The notes under the pieces were generated by a model. The model searched no databases and was not told where the DNA came from. It worked only from the letters and a program-made list of their open reading frames with translations. From positions 36,947,832 to 37,011,831 of the forward strand of contig OY757939.1 in NCBI GenBank assembly GCA_963585895.1: a DNA stretch of 64,000 nt, in the 5' to 3' direction. Shown in pieces: positions 41,185-50,639 of the stretch. The position numbers were made by a program, and so were the translations under genes. Each line of letters opens with the position of its first letter. Positions within the stretch are counted from its first letter, which is position 1. The stretch is from Sepioteuthis lessoniana (Eukaryota > Mollusca > Cephalopoda > Myopsida > Loliginidae).

Positions 41185-41950
41185 GGTTGGTTGGTTGCTT
41201 GCTTGAGTTTTATGGAATATCAACCTTTGTTGGTTACTTAATGCTAAATCCATTTTATATAAATAATCAGTTCTATTTCGAACACTTCAGTTTAGCGTGA
41301 GTATAATTGTTAAAAACATTTATATTTCAACCTATTCAGTTCAGTCAAACAGATCTATTTCAAACAATTCAGTTTAGTATAAGTATATATTTTGTTTACA
41401 CACAGTTAATGTCAAAATAATTCTATATCAAACAATTCAGTTGAGTGTAAATACAGTTTCAAGGTCAAAATATTTTTTTATTTTTCCAGTTTAGTTTAGC
41501 ATAAGTATAGTTTTTGCTTACACACAGTTAAGTCAAAACAGTTCTATTTCGAGCACTTTAGTTTAGCAGAATACAATTTCAATGTCAAAAACAGTTCTAT
41601 TTAAAACAATTCAAAAAGAACTGTTTTGACACGTAGCCTGCTTACTCAAGAGTAAGCAGGCTACATGTCAAAACAGTTCTTTTTCAAGCAATTCAGTTTA
41701 GCATAAGTGCGCAGTTTAGTTCTATTTGACCCATAGATAGGACCCTATCAGGTGCTACCTCTCTAGGCCAGAGTGAACCTGTGAGCAATAGCGATGAAGG
41801 GGTGCTCTGCATTCCCCCAAACCCCAGCATCACTGGAACCTCGCCATTGGATTGTTTGGTGTCATATCCAGGACACTTTTTGGGGAAGGTCTTGCCCTTG
41901 TGCAGAAAAGCTGTCGATGTATTCTATAGCCCTAGCCGACCAGGCAGTTA
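41185..41950 (-). repeat. SINE-B (minus strand), long copy
   Basis: Tail complement ('ttatggaatatcaacc'), about seven 'caattcagtttagcataagt' units, body 'ggtgctacctctctaggcca', and head complement 'tagccctagccgaccaggca'. It contains the 72-bp foldback at 41613-41684. Confidence 0.85.
41613..41684. repeat. Near-perfect 35-bp hairpin
   Basis: Arms 41613-41647 and 41650-41684 are reverse complements with one mismatch around a 2-nt loop (AA). The arms contain the SINE-B 'caaaacagttct' unit plus 'gtagcctgcttactc', which is not part of the usual SINE-B. Confidence 0.95.
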
Positions 41951-42853
41951 ATAGAGTTTTTTTAGTACTGATAGAAACTCCCTTTTCAGTGTATATAATC
42001 TTAATATGAGATATTATATGAAAATTATATGTCTGTCTGTAAACGAAGGTACGTTACCATTAACGTCACAAGGCCTTTGTCATTTACATCACATTTTCCA
42101 TGGTTATATTTTTATCTCAGTAATTAAAAAAAAAGTGTTTCAAATTATTAATACAGTTAGCCTTATCTACATATTAATTAGATGCAATCTTGTTTGCATA
42201 TACAACCAAATAGTAGTTCACTGTGTAAACAAGAAGGATCTAAAAAAAATTAATTTTGATTATCATTTGTTTTATTTTATTGATTTCAAATCGTTTTTTT
42301 TTTTTTTGTTAAATATGAACAAAAATCCCATCGATAGATCTTAAAAGAAATCCACCAATAAAAAGAAAGAACTTTACTTTCAGTCTTTATTGTTTAATTC
42401 AGTTAGATAGTTAAATAAGGAAAAGTTAGTAATGAAAGCCAGGAGTGATGGGAAGAGCTAGTATCCAAGCTGTTCTATTCTTTGATTATACACTTCTGTT
42501 TCAAATGAATTTAACGTAATAATTTAATTTTAAATATATTGCTTATAATGAAGATTTTATGTCTGCTGGTCAGTCTGTTATCAAAACTACGTCACCTCTG
42601 ACATCACCATTTCCAAAGTTATTTACGTCATATTCTCAATAATTATAAAACAATTTAAGCTTAATTAACATCTTATTTATTAATGATGTCTCCGTTAAAG
42701 TCTTGCTGAATTAGATTTGCCTCAACACAGCCCATATCATTATTATAATCAAAATCTTGTAATGTGGGTTATGAAAGTAAATATGGATCTAAATCCGACA
42801 GTATGAAGAAAGCAGAAAAACAGAATAATCCAAATAGGTGAATTTATTTTGAT
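41951..42853. other. No gene or repeat recognised
   Basis: AT-rich sequence. The 112-codon open frame at 42006-42344 has no motif and is rich in Ile/Phe/Asn, as expected from AT content. Confidence 0.6.
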
Positions 42854-42855
42854 GT

Positions 42856-42903
42856 AAAGTCGACATTAAACGTTTCGATTTCAATAACCATCATCAGGAC
42901 TTT
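42856..42903 (-). ncRNA. Candidate hammerhead ribozyme (type I, minimal stem III)
   Basis: On the minus strand: stem I 5' strand AAAGUC (42903-42898), core CUGAUGA (42897-42891), stem II GGUU-loop-AAUC, GAAA (42876-42873), stem III ACg/uGU around a short A/U loop, cleavage triplet GUC (42864-42862), then GACUUU (42861-42856), fully complementary to AAAGUC. All invariant core bases are present. The only oddity is one unpaired U between the core and stem II. Cleavage would fall between 42862 and 42861. Very short stem III is known in hammerheads of Penelope-like elements. 43071-42844 upstream on the same strand has a 75-codon open frame without recognised motif. Confidence 0.6.
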
Positions 42904-43154
42904 GATATCAGGAAAATTATTCACACAGCGATGGATGCTTGTCGAAATAACAGGAGCAAATAAAATGTATACAACGAAAAGATATAAACGTACGCATGGC
43001 GTTCTTATTTTAAAAGTATTAAGTACTTGTTTGGCACATAGAAAGTTGTAATTGTTTTTAATTGGAATCATTTTGAGATGAGGCTTCTTAATCTGAGAAT
43101 TAATTTTTATTTATTTTTGTCCTCATCTTGGTAGTTTTTTTTTTGTGTTGTTTC

Positions 43155-43400
43155 TTCTTTCACTACGTTTCGGCCAAATTTCAACTCTGGCCTTCTTCAG
43201 GTGATTTTTACCGCGACCTCGGATAGGAATGATGAGTCTTGTAACCGTATCCCCAGTTACCTTCCATAGTTGTTGTCAATCGCACCACGTTTTTGACCAA
43301 GTAAACCTCTGGCCGGCTTGGGTAGGATTTGAAACCGCTATCTTCTGACAATGCTCACCTGGAACCGTAGAGACTCAACGCCTCTATCCGCCCCGAAAAA
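43155..43400 (-). repeat. SINE-I (minus strand)
   Basis: Read on the minus strand: 'ggggcggatagaggcg' head, B box 'ggtttcaaatcc', body 'ggtaactggggatacggtta', the motif CTGAAGA...GGCC GAAACG (43161-43200), then an A-rich end. Same plan as 14398-14712, with a diverged body. Confidence 0.65.
43161..43200 (-). ncRNA. Hammerhead-like motif in SINE-I tail
   Basis: CUGAAGA (43200-43194), stem II GGCCA...UGGCC, GAAA, then CGUAGUG. The stem II pairing is good, but the putative triplet GUG violates the NUH rule, so cleavage is unlikely. Confidence 0.3.
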
Positions 43401-43507
43401 AAATTAATTCACATAGAAAGTTATTTGAAACGGTTGGACTTTTTCAATGTGGGTCATATATATCTCTAAGAAATAAAAATTTACATAGCATTTGGTGTGG
43501 ATAATTT

Positions 43508-43734
43508 GTGTTGTATAGTGGCTCGTACCACGTGACTTCTGGTATGGTGGAGGTATAAAAGACACTGTGTTTCTTAAGCACGACAGGGTTCTGCAAGATC
43601 TCCGTCAGTAGTAAGACCAACTTCGGACGTAACACCCACAGCGTGAAACTTATAATATTTGTTGGACTGTACCGCTTCAGTTAATAAATAATTAACTCTT
43701 TATTTCACTGTGTATCTCTTCCTTACCATGATAC
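43508..43734 (+). mobile_element. Candidate short solo LTR
   Basis: A TATA box (GGTATAAAAG, about 43550-43559), then a ~130-bp leader and an AATAAA-type signal (about 43684). Flanks AATTT at 43503-43507 and 43735-43739 could be a 5-bp target duplication. The ends are not canonical TG...CA, which lowers confidence. Confidence 0.4.
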
Positions 43735-43819
43735 AATTTACATACTGGTTCTTAATAAAACCGGGTTTTTATCAATTATTATTATATTTATTTTCGAATT
43801 AATAAACTTGAGAAAGGCA

Positions 43820-44075
43820 TGAAATGGTCTAGTGGGAAGAGTGTTCGCCAAAGGTCCGGGAGACCTGAGTTCAATCCCAGGTCTCGTCAAGCCAAAGACT
43901 TTAAAAATGGTACTTGATACCTCCTTGCTTAACACTTAGCAATATAAGGTACGTATCAAGGGTAAAGTGGAGCATCCAGGGAAAGGAGTAGCGCCCTTCC
44001 CTACACTTTGGTGTAGTAGCTATCGAAAAGGGAGCCTTCTGGTCTCCCTCGACGACAGTCGCCAACAACAACAAC
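43820..44075 (+). repeat. SINE-C, full length
   Basis: A box 'tggtctagtgggaagagt', B box 'gagttcaatccc', body 'ggtgtagtagctatcgaaa', and tail 'acagtcgccaaca' followed by (ACA)n. Confidence 0.9.
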
Positions 44076-44079
44076 AACG

Positions 44080-44315
44080 ACTCATTGACCGAAGGCCCTG
44101 GAGACCAGGGTTAAATCCCAGGTCGAGTGATATCAAAGGCTCAAAAATGTTTTTGATACCTCCTTAATACTCAGCATTATAAAGTACTTATCAAGGTAAA
44201 GTAGAGCAATCCAGGGAAAAGAGTTGCGTTCTCCCCTACATCTCGGTGTAGTAGCTATTGAAGAGGGAGCCTTTGGGTCGCTCTCGATTACGGTTGTCAA
44301 CTTTACTTAGTCTTT
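44080..44315 (+). repeat. SINE-C, second tandem copy
   Basis: B box 'gggttaaatccc', body 'ggtgtagtagctattgaaga', and tail 'gttgtcaactttactta'. The A box is degraded. A SINE-A tail piece follows at 44320-44385. Confidence 0.85.
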
Positions 44316-44488
44316 CTCTAGAAGGATGGCTTTGATCTTAAATAACCCACAAAGGATGATATACCATAAAACAAAGAAAACAAATTAAACCTTTTCCATA
44401 CACCAAAATTCCTTCTCTCGGTAGGTTTCTTTAGAGTGCTGAATCCTAATCTTTTGCCCGTGGTGGTACTATCTTCTCTGTGATATTT

Positions 44489-45169
44489 TCAGCAGTTGAA
44501 GGAATTTAAGACATTTTTCTTAGAACAGGAAACTGACTTGACTTTCGGGATTAAATTAACATCTTTTGGAAGATGATATTCTTGAATCATCTCTGTATTA
44601 AAGAAAACTCGAAATTCCGTGGAGAAAGTTCTTTTTTCTAAGAAGCCATCAGCAAATATTAGCAGTGTCAAATTTCTCCATGAATATCTTGGTAGTTGGA
44701 AAATATGGACCATTAAATTGAATGTAGTGTGGAATTTGATCAAAGTCGCACACAGCACTGAACTCAAGAGATTCAACTCTAGTCGCATGCAGCATTGAAA
44801 TGCTTCATTTGGGTCAGTGTATGATATATTATATTATCATTTAAATCACCGATGTTATGATAATAAAAGTAAATGTTATATACTCGTGCTAAAAATGCTA
44901 CCGCCAAAAAATTTAATATCAAAATGAGTAAATTTATTGATTCTCTTATTTTTAGGTTCAATCCCCCCCCCAATAGTCGAACTTTGTGTAAAAATAACAA
45001 GAAATTTCTTAGCAAACTTTAACGATGTTTTGAAGATTGGAACCAGCAAACTGAATGTGATAGGAAATTCGACTAGAGTTGCAGATAGCTCGATGCTATA
45101 GATTTGACAATATTCGTATCCAGCATTGAAATGGTTTATTTGGGTTAGAACATATGATCGTCCCATCAT
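44489..45169 (-). repeat. Diverged tandem duplication with similar minus-strand frames
   Basis: 'agcattgaaatgcttcattt' (44790) and 'agcattgaaatggtttattt' (45121) anchor two ~335-bp copies. On the minus strand both read (H)FNA..., then IEL/NLLSS...ATL, PIF/HIFQ and K/R-rich text, giving frames of 99 and 97 codons that look related. No known domain. Could be a decayed transposon piece. Confidence 0.45.
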
Positions 45170-45177
45170 ACTGTGCC

Positions 45178-45245
45178 AATGCGGTTGGTTGGATGGGTTT
45201 TATGGTCAATCAACCCCTGTATATTATTCAATAACAAATTCCTGA
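45178..45245 (-). repeat. SINE-B 3' tail fragment
   Basis: 'ggttggttggatggg' then 'ttatggtcaatcaacccc', running into a (CT)n tract. Confidence 0.6.
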
Positions 45246-45349
45246 TCTCTCTCTCTTTCTCTGTCCCCCCTCTTTCTCCCTCTCTTTCACACTCACATAT
45301 TTTGAAAACGAATAATTTGTAGGTAACATTTTTAAACGAGCCAGACTTC

Positions 45350-45650
45350 ATTTGTTGGCACATAATTATATGATCTTTAGCATTGCTAATAATTCTATTT
45401 GATATTGATAATTTGGTTGCACACAGTAAAGTGGTAACAAGTATTGCTCTTCAACACTAATAATGCTATTTGATATTAATCATTTGTTTGCACACAGTTA
45501 AGTGGTTACAATTATAGCTATTTAACACTAATAATTCTATTTTATATTAATCATTTGTTTGCACACAATTAAAAGGTTTCAAGTATAGTTATTTAATAGA
45601 AATAATACTATTCAACATTATTCATTTGTTTAGATACAGTTACATGTTGG
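45350..45650. repeat. Family N, 71-bp tandem array, 4 copies
   Basis: 'gcacacag'-type anchors at 45419, 45490, 45561 and 45632 are exactly 71 bp apart. The unit includes 'aataattctatttgatatta'. Confidence 0.9.
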
Positions 45651-45710
45651 TTCGTTGGTGGGCTTTATGGCACATCAGCACTTGCCTGTTATTTAATACT
45701 AATTCCTGTT

Positions 45711-45770
<60 letters not shown>
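45645..45770 (-). repeat. SINE-B tail fragment plus (TA)n
   Basis: 'gggctttatggcacatcagc' is a SINE-B tail complement; 45714-45770 is (TA)n inserted or expanded within the SINE. Confidence 0.7.
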
Positions 45771-45773
<3 letters not shown>

Positions 45774-46065
45774 TATCCAGGACACTTGTCTTAAGATTCC
45801 AACGTCTTACCCCTCTGCTGGGATCCAGTCAGTTTGGTGTTCTATCCAGGACAATCATCTTAAGACCCCTACGTCATACTCCTCTGCTGGGATGCAGTCA
45901 GTTTAGTGTTCTATCCAGGAAACTCGTCTTAAGACCCCTACATCTTACCCCTCTGCCGGGATGCAGTCAGTTTGGTGTTCTTTCCAGGACACACGTCTTA
46001 AGACCTCTACATCTTACCCCTCTGCTGGGATGCAGTCAGTGTATTCTATAGTCACAGCAAAATGA
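45771..46065 (-). repeat. 69-bp tandem repeat, 4 copies, from SINE-B head
   Basis: 'ttctatccaggaca' recurs at 45771, 45840, 45909 and 45978. The unit is the minus-strand SINE-B head ('cttacccctctgctgggat', 'gcagtcagt'). As 69 is divisible by three, a plus-strand frame (45626-46051) stays open with a 23-residue repeat (RTLVLRFQRLTPLLG and variants). Almost certainly not a gene. Confidence 0.95.
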
Positions 46066-46690
46066 GCTGGGATGAATTTTTTTTGTTTGTTTTGTTTGTT
46101 TTATCTTATTTTTTAAAACATAAGTGCAGTTTTTAAAGATGGAATGCATTTACCATATACCCTCTGACATGGTCTTTCATGCTTTGATATTTTCATATCA
46201 AAAAATCTTCCTCAAACAACATTCAGGGAGTCAGGCTTTCCCGATGTCATTTAGCTTTGCTAATTCATCTCACCACATCTAAAACGTCTGATACAAATAT
46301 TGGCTTGATGGATCGGGAGAAATGGACGCGTCTTTTGAAACAAGCCTTCCTGGCCGGCTGTCTGTGATGCTGACGTTTGTAGCGAATAATATTGATTCCA
46401 ACAAGACGCACGGATGTTATACATCCGCTCCTGTCAAACGCGTGACCATTTGTGAGGTAAAAGTGACGGTTGGAAATTCGATAAAAGTAAAAAATTGCAT
46501 ATTGTTGAGAAAAAAAAAATGCCACAAAATCCCTGAAAAACTTTTGAGGCAGAAAGAAAGAATGTGGCGAAAAAAGCGAAGAAGGAAAAAGACAGGAAGG
46601 AAAGAAAAAAAATCAAACCGAAAGAAAGAACAGCGCGTGATGTATAGAAGGGAGTAGTCGTTTGATTAGCTTTGCTGAGTTTGAGACGAG
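46066..46690. other. No recognised gene
   Basis: Contains 111- and 86-codon frames on opposite strands (46322-46657 and 46265-46525) with no known motif; the plus one ends in a Lys/Arg run from A/G-rich DNA. Confidence 0.5.
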
Positions 46691-46785
46691 TTCAAAAGTA
46701 GAGGTATCTTGTCGGTGGGACTTAGAATATCATAATTGTATCTTCTACAGAGGGGTAAGCCCCCCCCTTTAAGGAGTGTTCTGTT
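46690..46785 (+). repeat. SINE-B head fragment
   Basis: 'cttagaatatcataattgta' and 'cagaggggtaagcccc', cut by the SINE-A that follows. Confidence 0.5.
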
Positions 46786-47015
46786 TTGGTTTCAGTTTCT
46801 TTGTTTAATGGCATATCTACCTTCATGGGTTATATAATGCCATATCCATTCTCGTAGAAAAACAGCAGTGATACTATTTAACCCAAAGCTGGGGGTATAA
46901 GCGGGTTCATGCCTTTCTCAAGGGTAGTAGCCCGAAAGTGAACGTTATAGCGTGACTTGAATTCGAACTCGTTTACTTCGAGACTGCAGTCCAGCAATGT
47001 AGCCAATTCACACCC
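46786..47015 (-). repeat. SINE-A (minus strand)
   Basis: 'tttaatggcatatctacctt' to the B-box complement 'cttgaattcgaactcgttta' and a degraded head. Confidence 0.8.
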
Positions 47016-47214
47016 TATGGGTTATTCAATGCTGAAATTGGATTCATTTCGAAATGTTTGATTGTAATATAGAAGAGTAGAGAGAAATAGTACAGAAGAG
47101 AGAGGGGGAGGGGGTTCATTTATTTAACGGCATATCAACTCCTTGTGAGTTATTTTATTCCTATATAATATAGATGACTAACACACTCATAGTATTTCTA
47201 TTCAATACGAATAA

Positions 47215-47490
47215 TTTATGTAAGTAAGTAAAGTAAAGTTGGCGACCATAGTCGAGGGTGACCCGAAGGCTCCCTTTTCGATAGCTACTACACCAGGGTG
47301 TACGGGAGGGCGCTACTCCTTCCCAGGATTGCTCTACTTTACCCTTGATCCGTACCTTATAATGCTGAGTGTTAAGCAAGGAGGCATCAAGTACCATTTT
47401 TTGAGTCTTTGGTATGACTCGACCTAGGATTGAACCCAGGTCTCCCGGCCCATTGGCGAACACTCTAACTGCTAGGCCAATGTCCGGTAC
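47215..47490 (-). repeat. SINE-C, full length (minus strand)
   Basis: 'gtaagtaagtaaagtaaag', 'gtagctactacacc'-like body, B-box complement 'aggattgaacccagg', and A-box complement 'aactgctaggcca'. The best minus-strand copy. Confidence 0.9.
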
Positions 47491-47634
47491 AATATATAAT
47501 TTATGTACAATCATATAACTATTTCTTGGTTACTAAATAATCACTTCTTGCACACAGTCACATGATTTTTTTGTATGACTATTCAATACTAATGATTTTC
47601 AAAACTGATCTATTTGATTTAGAGCTAGAACCCT

Positions 47635-48050
47635 CATAACTATTCAATAAGACATAGAATACGTCAACTTTAATCTCTGTATGAGATTGATCCTGGTATG
47701 AAACATGTGACGAGATTCCAGTTCTGGAGATTGGGGGAGTATTGAGTGTTTCTTCATTGCCATTACTCCCAGTTCCAGTCTGACTTGCAGCAGTAGAACC
47801 AATTAGCGTTCGATCGACAATCATACAAACTGTATGATTTACGATCATACAAACTGATATGGTTGAAAATTATTTGTATTCCATAAGAATACTTCATCCC
47901 ATAAAACTGTGTAATCTTTTAAAAAAATCTTTGGAAAAACACAACACAAAAATGTTAATGTAAACGTACAATGTACGCAATCCCTTAATCTGTATGCAAA
48001 AAATAACCCACGACGGGTTGATATACCGTTAGAATCAATCAATCAATTAA
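47635..48050 (+). repeat. SINE-B', full-length reference copy
   Basis: 'catagaatacgtcaacttta', 'gagattccagttctggagat', 'cattactcccagttcc', then a ~170-bp 3' region ('aacgtacaatgtacgcaatc') and the tail 'gttgatataccgttagaatc' with (AATC)n. The head and body parallel SINE-B; the middle is distinct. Confidence 0.75.
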
Positions 48051-48159
48051 CCTAAATTGTATTATCAATTATGTCAGAGTGAACCTGTAAATAATTACAA
48101 TGAAAGGGTATCCCACACTCTGAACCGGATTTAACACAGCTATGGCACAAATTTAAAGT

Positions 48160-48705
48160 TGTAACGCTACGATGTTTGTACTACTACAACGCCACAGAGG
48201 CGTTTACACCACCACGTGTCTAAGGGATCTATGCGTGTAGCACTACGCCGTAAGTATAAGTTGGTCCTCATGGTAGCTAAACCGTGATGAAAAGAAGTGA
48301 CGAACGCACCAAAATACCGTCTTGGTTCGTTAATACAAAATTTTATTCGTTACTACACCTCTTAATAGACGTCGAGAAGAAAGAAACAGTGTATGAAAGT
48401 AGAGTTGACTGCTTTAGCTAAACCGAGAGAAATAAAACGTCGTGAGAAGGGGGAGAGCAGACACAGACCCTGTATTATCTTTCTCGTTTTCTGTTGAAGT
48501 TCTCAAATGTGCTTGCTTGCTAATTCCGTCTTGAAAATGGGCGTCGTAATTTTCGACCGTCTTCACATCGTCGTGGCTAATGTTCAACTGCCGTCATTAT
48601 ATCGCCGCATCGCGTACCCAACTAACCCTTTTTCTTCCAGCCAATCAGAATTCGTCACCGAGGGAACTTAGCCTTCGGCACAATATACGTTCGGCGTATT
48701 GTTAG
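48160..48705 (-). mobile_element. LTR-F copy 3 (minus strand)
   Basis: Reverse complement collinear with 16488-17035. Read on the minus strand it has 'attctgattggctgg', 'tatataatgacgg'-like TATA text, 'gggtctgtgtctgctctcc', and 'gtaacgaataaaattttgta' with AATAAA. The most complete of the three copies. Confidence 0.65.
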
Positions 48706-48719
48706 CCCCACCGACAAGG

Positions 48720-48739
48720 ATTCACACACACACACACAC

Positions 48740-48795
<56 letters not shown>
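48720..48795. repeat. (CA)n(TA)n microsatellite
   Basis: CA run followed by about 24 TA units, next to the foldback element. Confidence 0.95.
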
Positions 48796-48801
<6 letters not shown>

Positions 48802-49119
48802 TCGGTTAAAGACCGCAGAATGTTCTCGCTTTAAGGTCTTCAAGTGACGACATTCAAGTCTTCTTGTTATTTTTCTTATGTCTACTAGATCAAGGTGGTG
48901 GACAAAGTGTCCCATACCAGCCCAAGTGCACTCGACCATGTTGCTGGTCATCCTCAAAGGTTGTATTTGTTTGTTGCTGTGAGTTGCTGTGAGGTTTTAT
49001 ATTTATTTGGAGTATTTTTTTGTTGTTGATCCAGGCATATGAAAAATAGCAAGAAGACTTGAACGTCTTCACTTGAAGATCTTACAGCGAAAACATTCTG
49101 TGGTCTTCAACTAAACATA
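48796..49119. mobile_element. Foldback MITE with ~95-bp terminal inverted repeats
   Basis: 48796-48890 ('tatgttcggttaaagaccg', 'cagaatgttctcgct', 'ggtcttcaagtgacgac', 'caagtcttcttgttattttt') is matched by the reverse complement of 49020-49119, about 85% identical by eye. About 130 bp of unique sequence lies between. No ORF. Superfamily not determined. Confidence 0.8.
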
Positions 49120-49154
49120 CCTAGGTAACGACTTGCCGCCTAAGTACACAATAG

Positions 49155-49395
49155 ACCGGCTTATTATTAAGTGGGTAGAGTGTTCGCCAATTAACCGGGA
49201 GACCGCGGTTCAATCCCAGGTCGGGTCATATCAAAGACTCAAAAATTGTACTGATGCCTGCATTATAACATAAAGATCAAGGTAAAGTGGAACAATCCAG
49301 GAAAAGGAGAAGTACCCTCCCCTATATCTCGGTTTAGTAGCTATTGAAAAGGCTGCCTTCGGGTCGCCCTCGGCTAAGGTCACCAACTTATATAT
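49155..49395 (+). repeat. SINE-C, full length
   Basis: A box 'agtgggtagagtgttcgcc', B box 'cggttcaatccc', body 'ggtttagtagctattgaaaa', and 3' end 'aaggtcaccaactta' followed by (TA)n. Confidence 0.85.
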
Positions 49396-49404
49396 ATATA
49401 TATA

Positions 49405-49606
49405 CAGTGTATCACAAAAGTGAGTACATCCCTCATATTTCTGCAGATATTTAAGTATATCCCTTCATGGGACAACACTGACAAAATGTCACTTTGACAC
49501 AATGAAAAGTAGTCTGTGTGCAGCTTGGAGGGAAAATGACAAGCAGTACTCAATTTGGACATTTAAGGGTGTAGTTTCTTAGGGGTGTACTCACTTTTGT
49601 TGGCAG
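49405..49606. mobile_element. Tc1-like MITE (CAGTGTATCACAAAAGTGAG type)
   Basis: Left end CAGTGTATCACAAAAGTGAG after TA; right end complement has CAACAAAAGTGAGTACACCC. Internal phrases 'ttctgcagatatttaag', 'catgggacaacactgac', 'gtagtctgtgtgcagc' and 'ccaaattgag' (complement) match, from memory, the terminal region of a Tc1-like transposon familiar from fish and other vertebrate genomes. About 200 bp, non-coding. Confidence 0.75.
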
Positions 49607-49745
49607 TTTCGAACTTACACGCTTGGGAAAGGCTTGAAACTAATTATCCCTCTTAAACAGTACCACTATTGTTCTTCTACAAGAATGACTTTGGCATTAA
49701 ATAACCCCTGAAGGTTAATGTGTCATTAAACAAAGACACAAAACT
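49607..49745 (+). repeat. SINE-A 3' half
   Basis: 'cttgggaaaggcttgaaact' and 'ctttggcattaaataacc', then 'gttaatgtgtcattaaaca'. The head was replaced at the MITE junction. Confidence 0.7.
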
Positions 49746-49799
49746 AAACCAAATCAGAATTAATATGTCATGTAGGAATAAAAAGAATTTGGTGGATAT

Positions 49800-49952
49800 C
49801 TTGCGTTCACCAGACACTCAGCATTATAAGGTACGGATCAAGGGTAAAGTGCACCAATCTAGGGAAAGGATTGGCGCCTTTTCTTACACCTCAAGGTTGT
49901 GGCTATTGAAAAGGCAGCCTTCGGGTTGCCCTCGATTACGGTCGCCAACTTA
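49800..49952 (+). repeat. SINE-C 3' half
   Basis: 'cagcattataaggtacggat' and 'ggctattgaaaaggcagcc', ending 'acggtcgccaactta'. Confidence 0.75.
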
Positions 49953-49963
49953 TATTAATAATA

Positions 49964-50434
49964 CGGGGCTGAGTTAAAAGTTTACAATATTTTTCTCCAC
50001 GCAAGGTTTTGGTATCTATGTCATGTAATCGTAGCAGTTCATGTCGTGTGAAGTAAACGCTGTGGTTAATAGTATCGTTGTAGTTTGTGCGCTCACACGT
50101 TGTGCATTGCCGTACTCCGGATGTAATTTGAAAATCGCAGAGATGAACATGAATTTTAGTCTAATTCGAGAACTTATACTTTACGAGATCGAACTGGACT
50201 ATAACATTACTGAAGCAAGCAAAAATTTTGTTGTGCAAAAGGAGATGGTACAGATGAACATATCTCAGTAACAAGAGGACGAGCTCCAAGCCAGAAAGTG
50301 AGGAAGCATTCGAAGAGAATCGGGTGCTTCATAATCCATTGTAGTTTGTCAACTTCACAATCTCGCCAAAAATATCCAGGGTTACCCAACTGTGCCTCAC
50401 GTTACTAAAATATTGTAAAACATCAGACACGCTG
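49964..50434 (+). mobile_element. Mariner relic (471 bp)
   Basis: TA-flanked TIRs: left 'ggctgagttaaaagttt', right complement 'gtctgatgttttacaata'. The coding frame at 50041-50271 contains NMNFSLIRELILYEIELDY, then NITEASKNFVVQKE, the N-terminal HTH start seen at 12.69 kb. After a stop it jumps to 'cctcacgttactaaaatatt', the end segment. The catalytic part is absent. Confidence 0.75.
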
Positions 50435-50639
50435 TAAATAATAACCGCTGTATATAGATTTAGATTCACAATAGAATTGCGATCACCTACGTTAGTATTT
50501 AAAGAAAAAAAAAACTCAGTTTACTTTAGAACGACACACAAGAAAAATGAATATTGGGTGAATTTTAAGTATTTAAAGAAATACACTATCATTCTCATGA
50601 TTGCTATATTTACACACATCTATCTTATAGTTATTTTTT

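Noticed and set aside
45771..46050. CRISPR-like array (regular repeats)
   Set aside because: Units are contiguous 69-bp repeats without unique spacers, in a eukaryotic SINE.
45626..46051. 141-codon frame with a 23-residue tandem repeat
   Set aside because: Derived from antisense SINE-B head amplified at 69 bp (multiple of three); starts inside a SINE tail and (TA)n.
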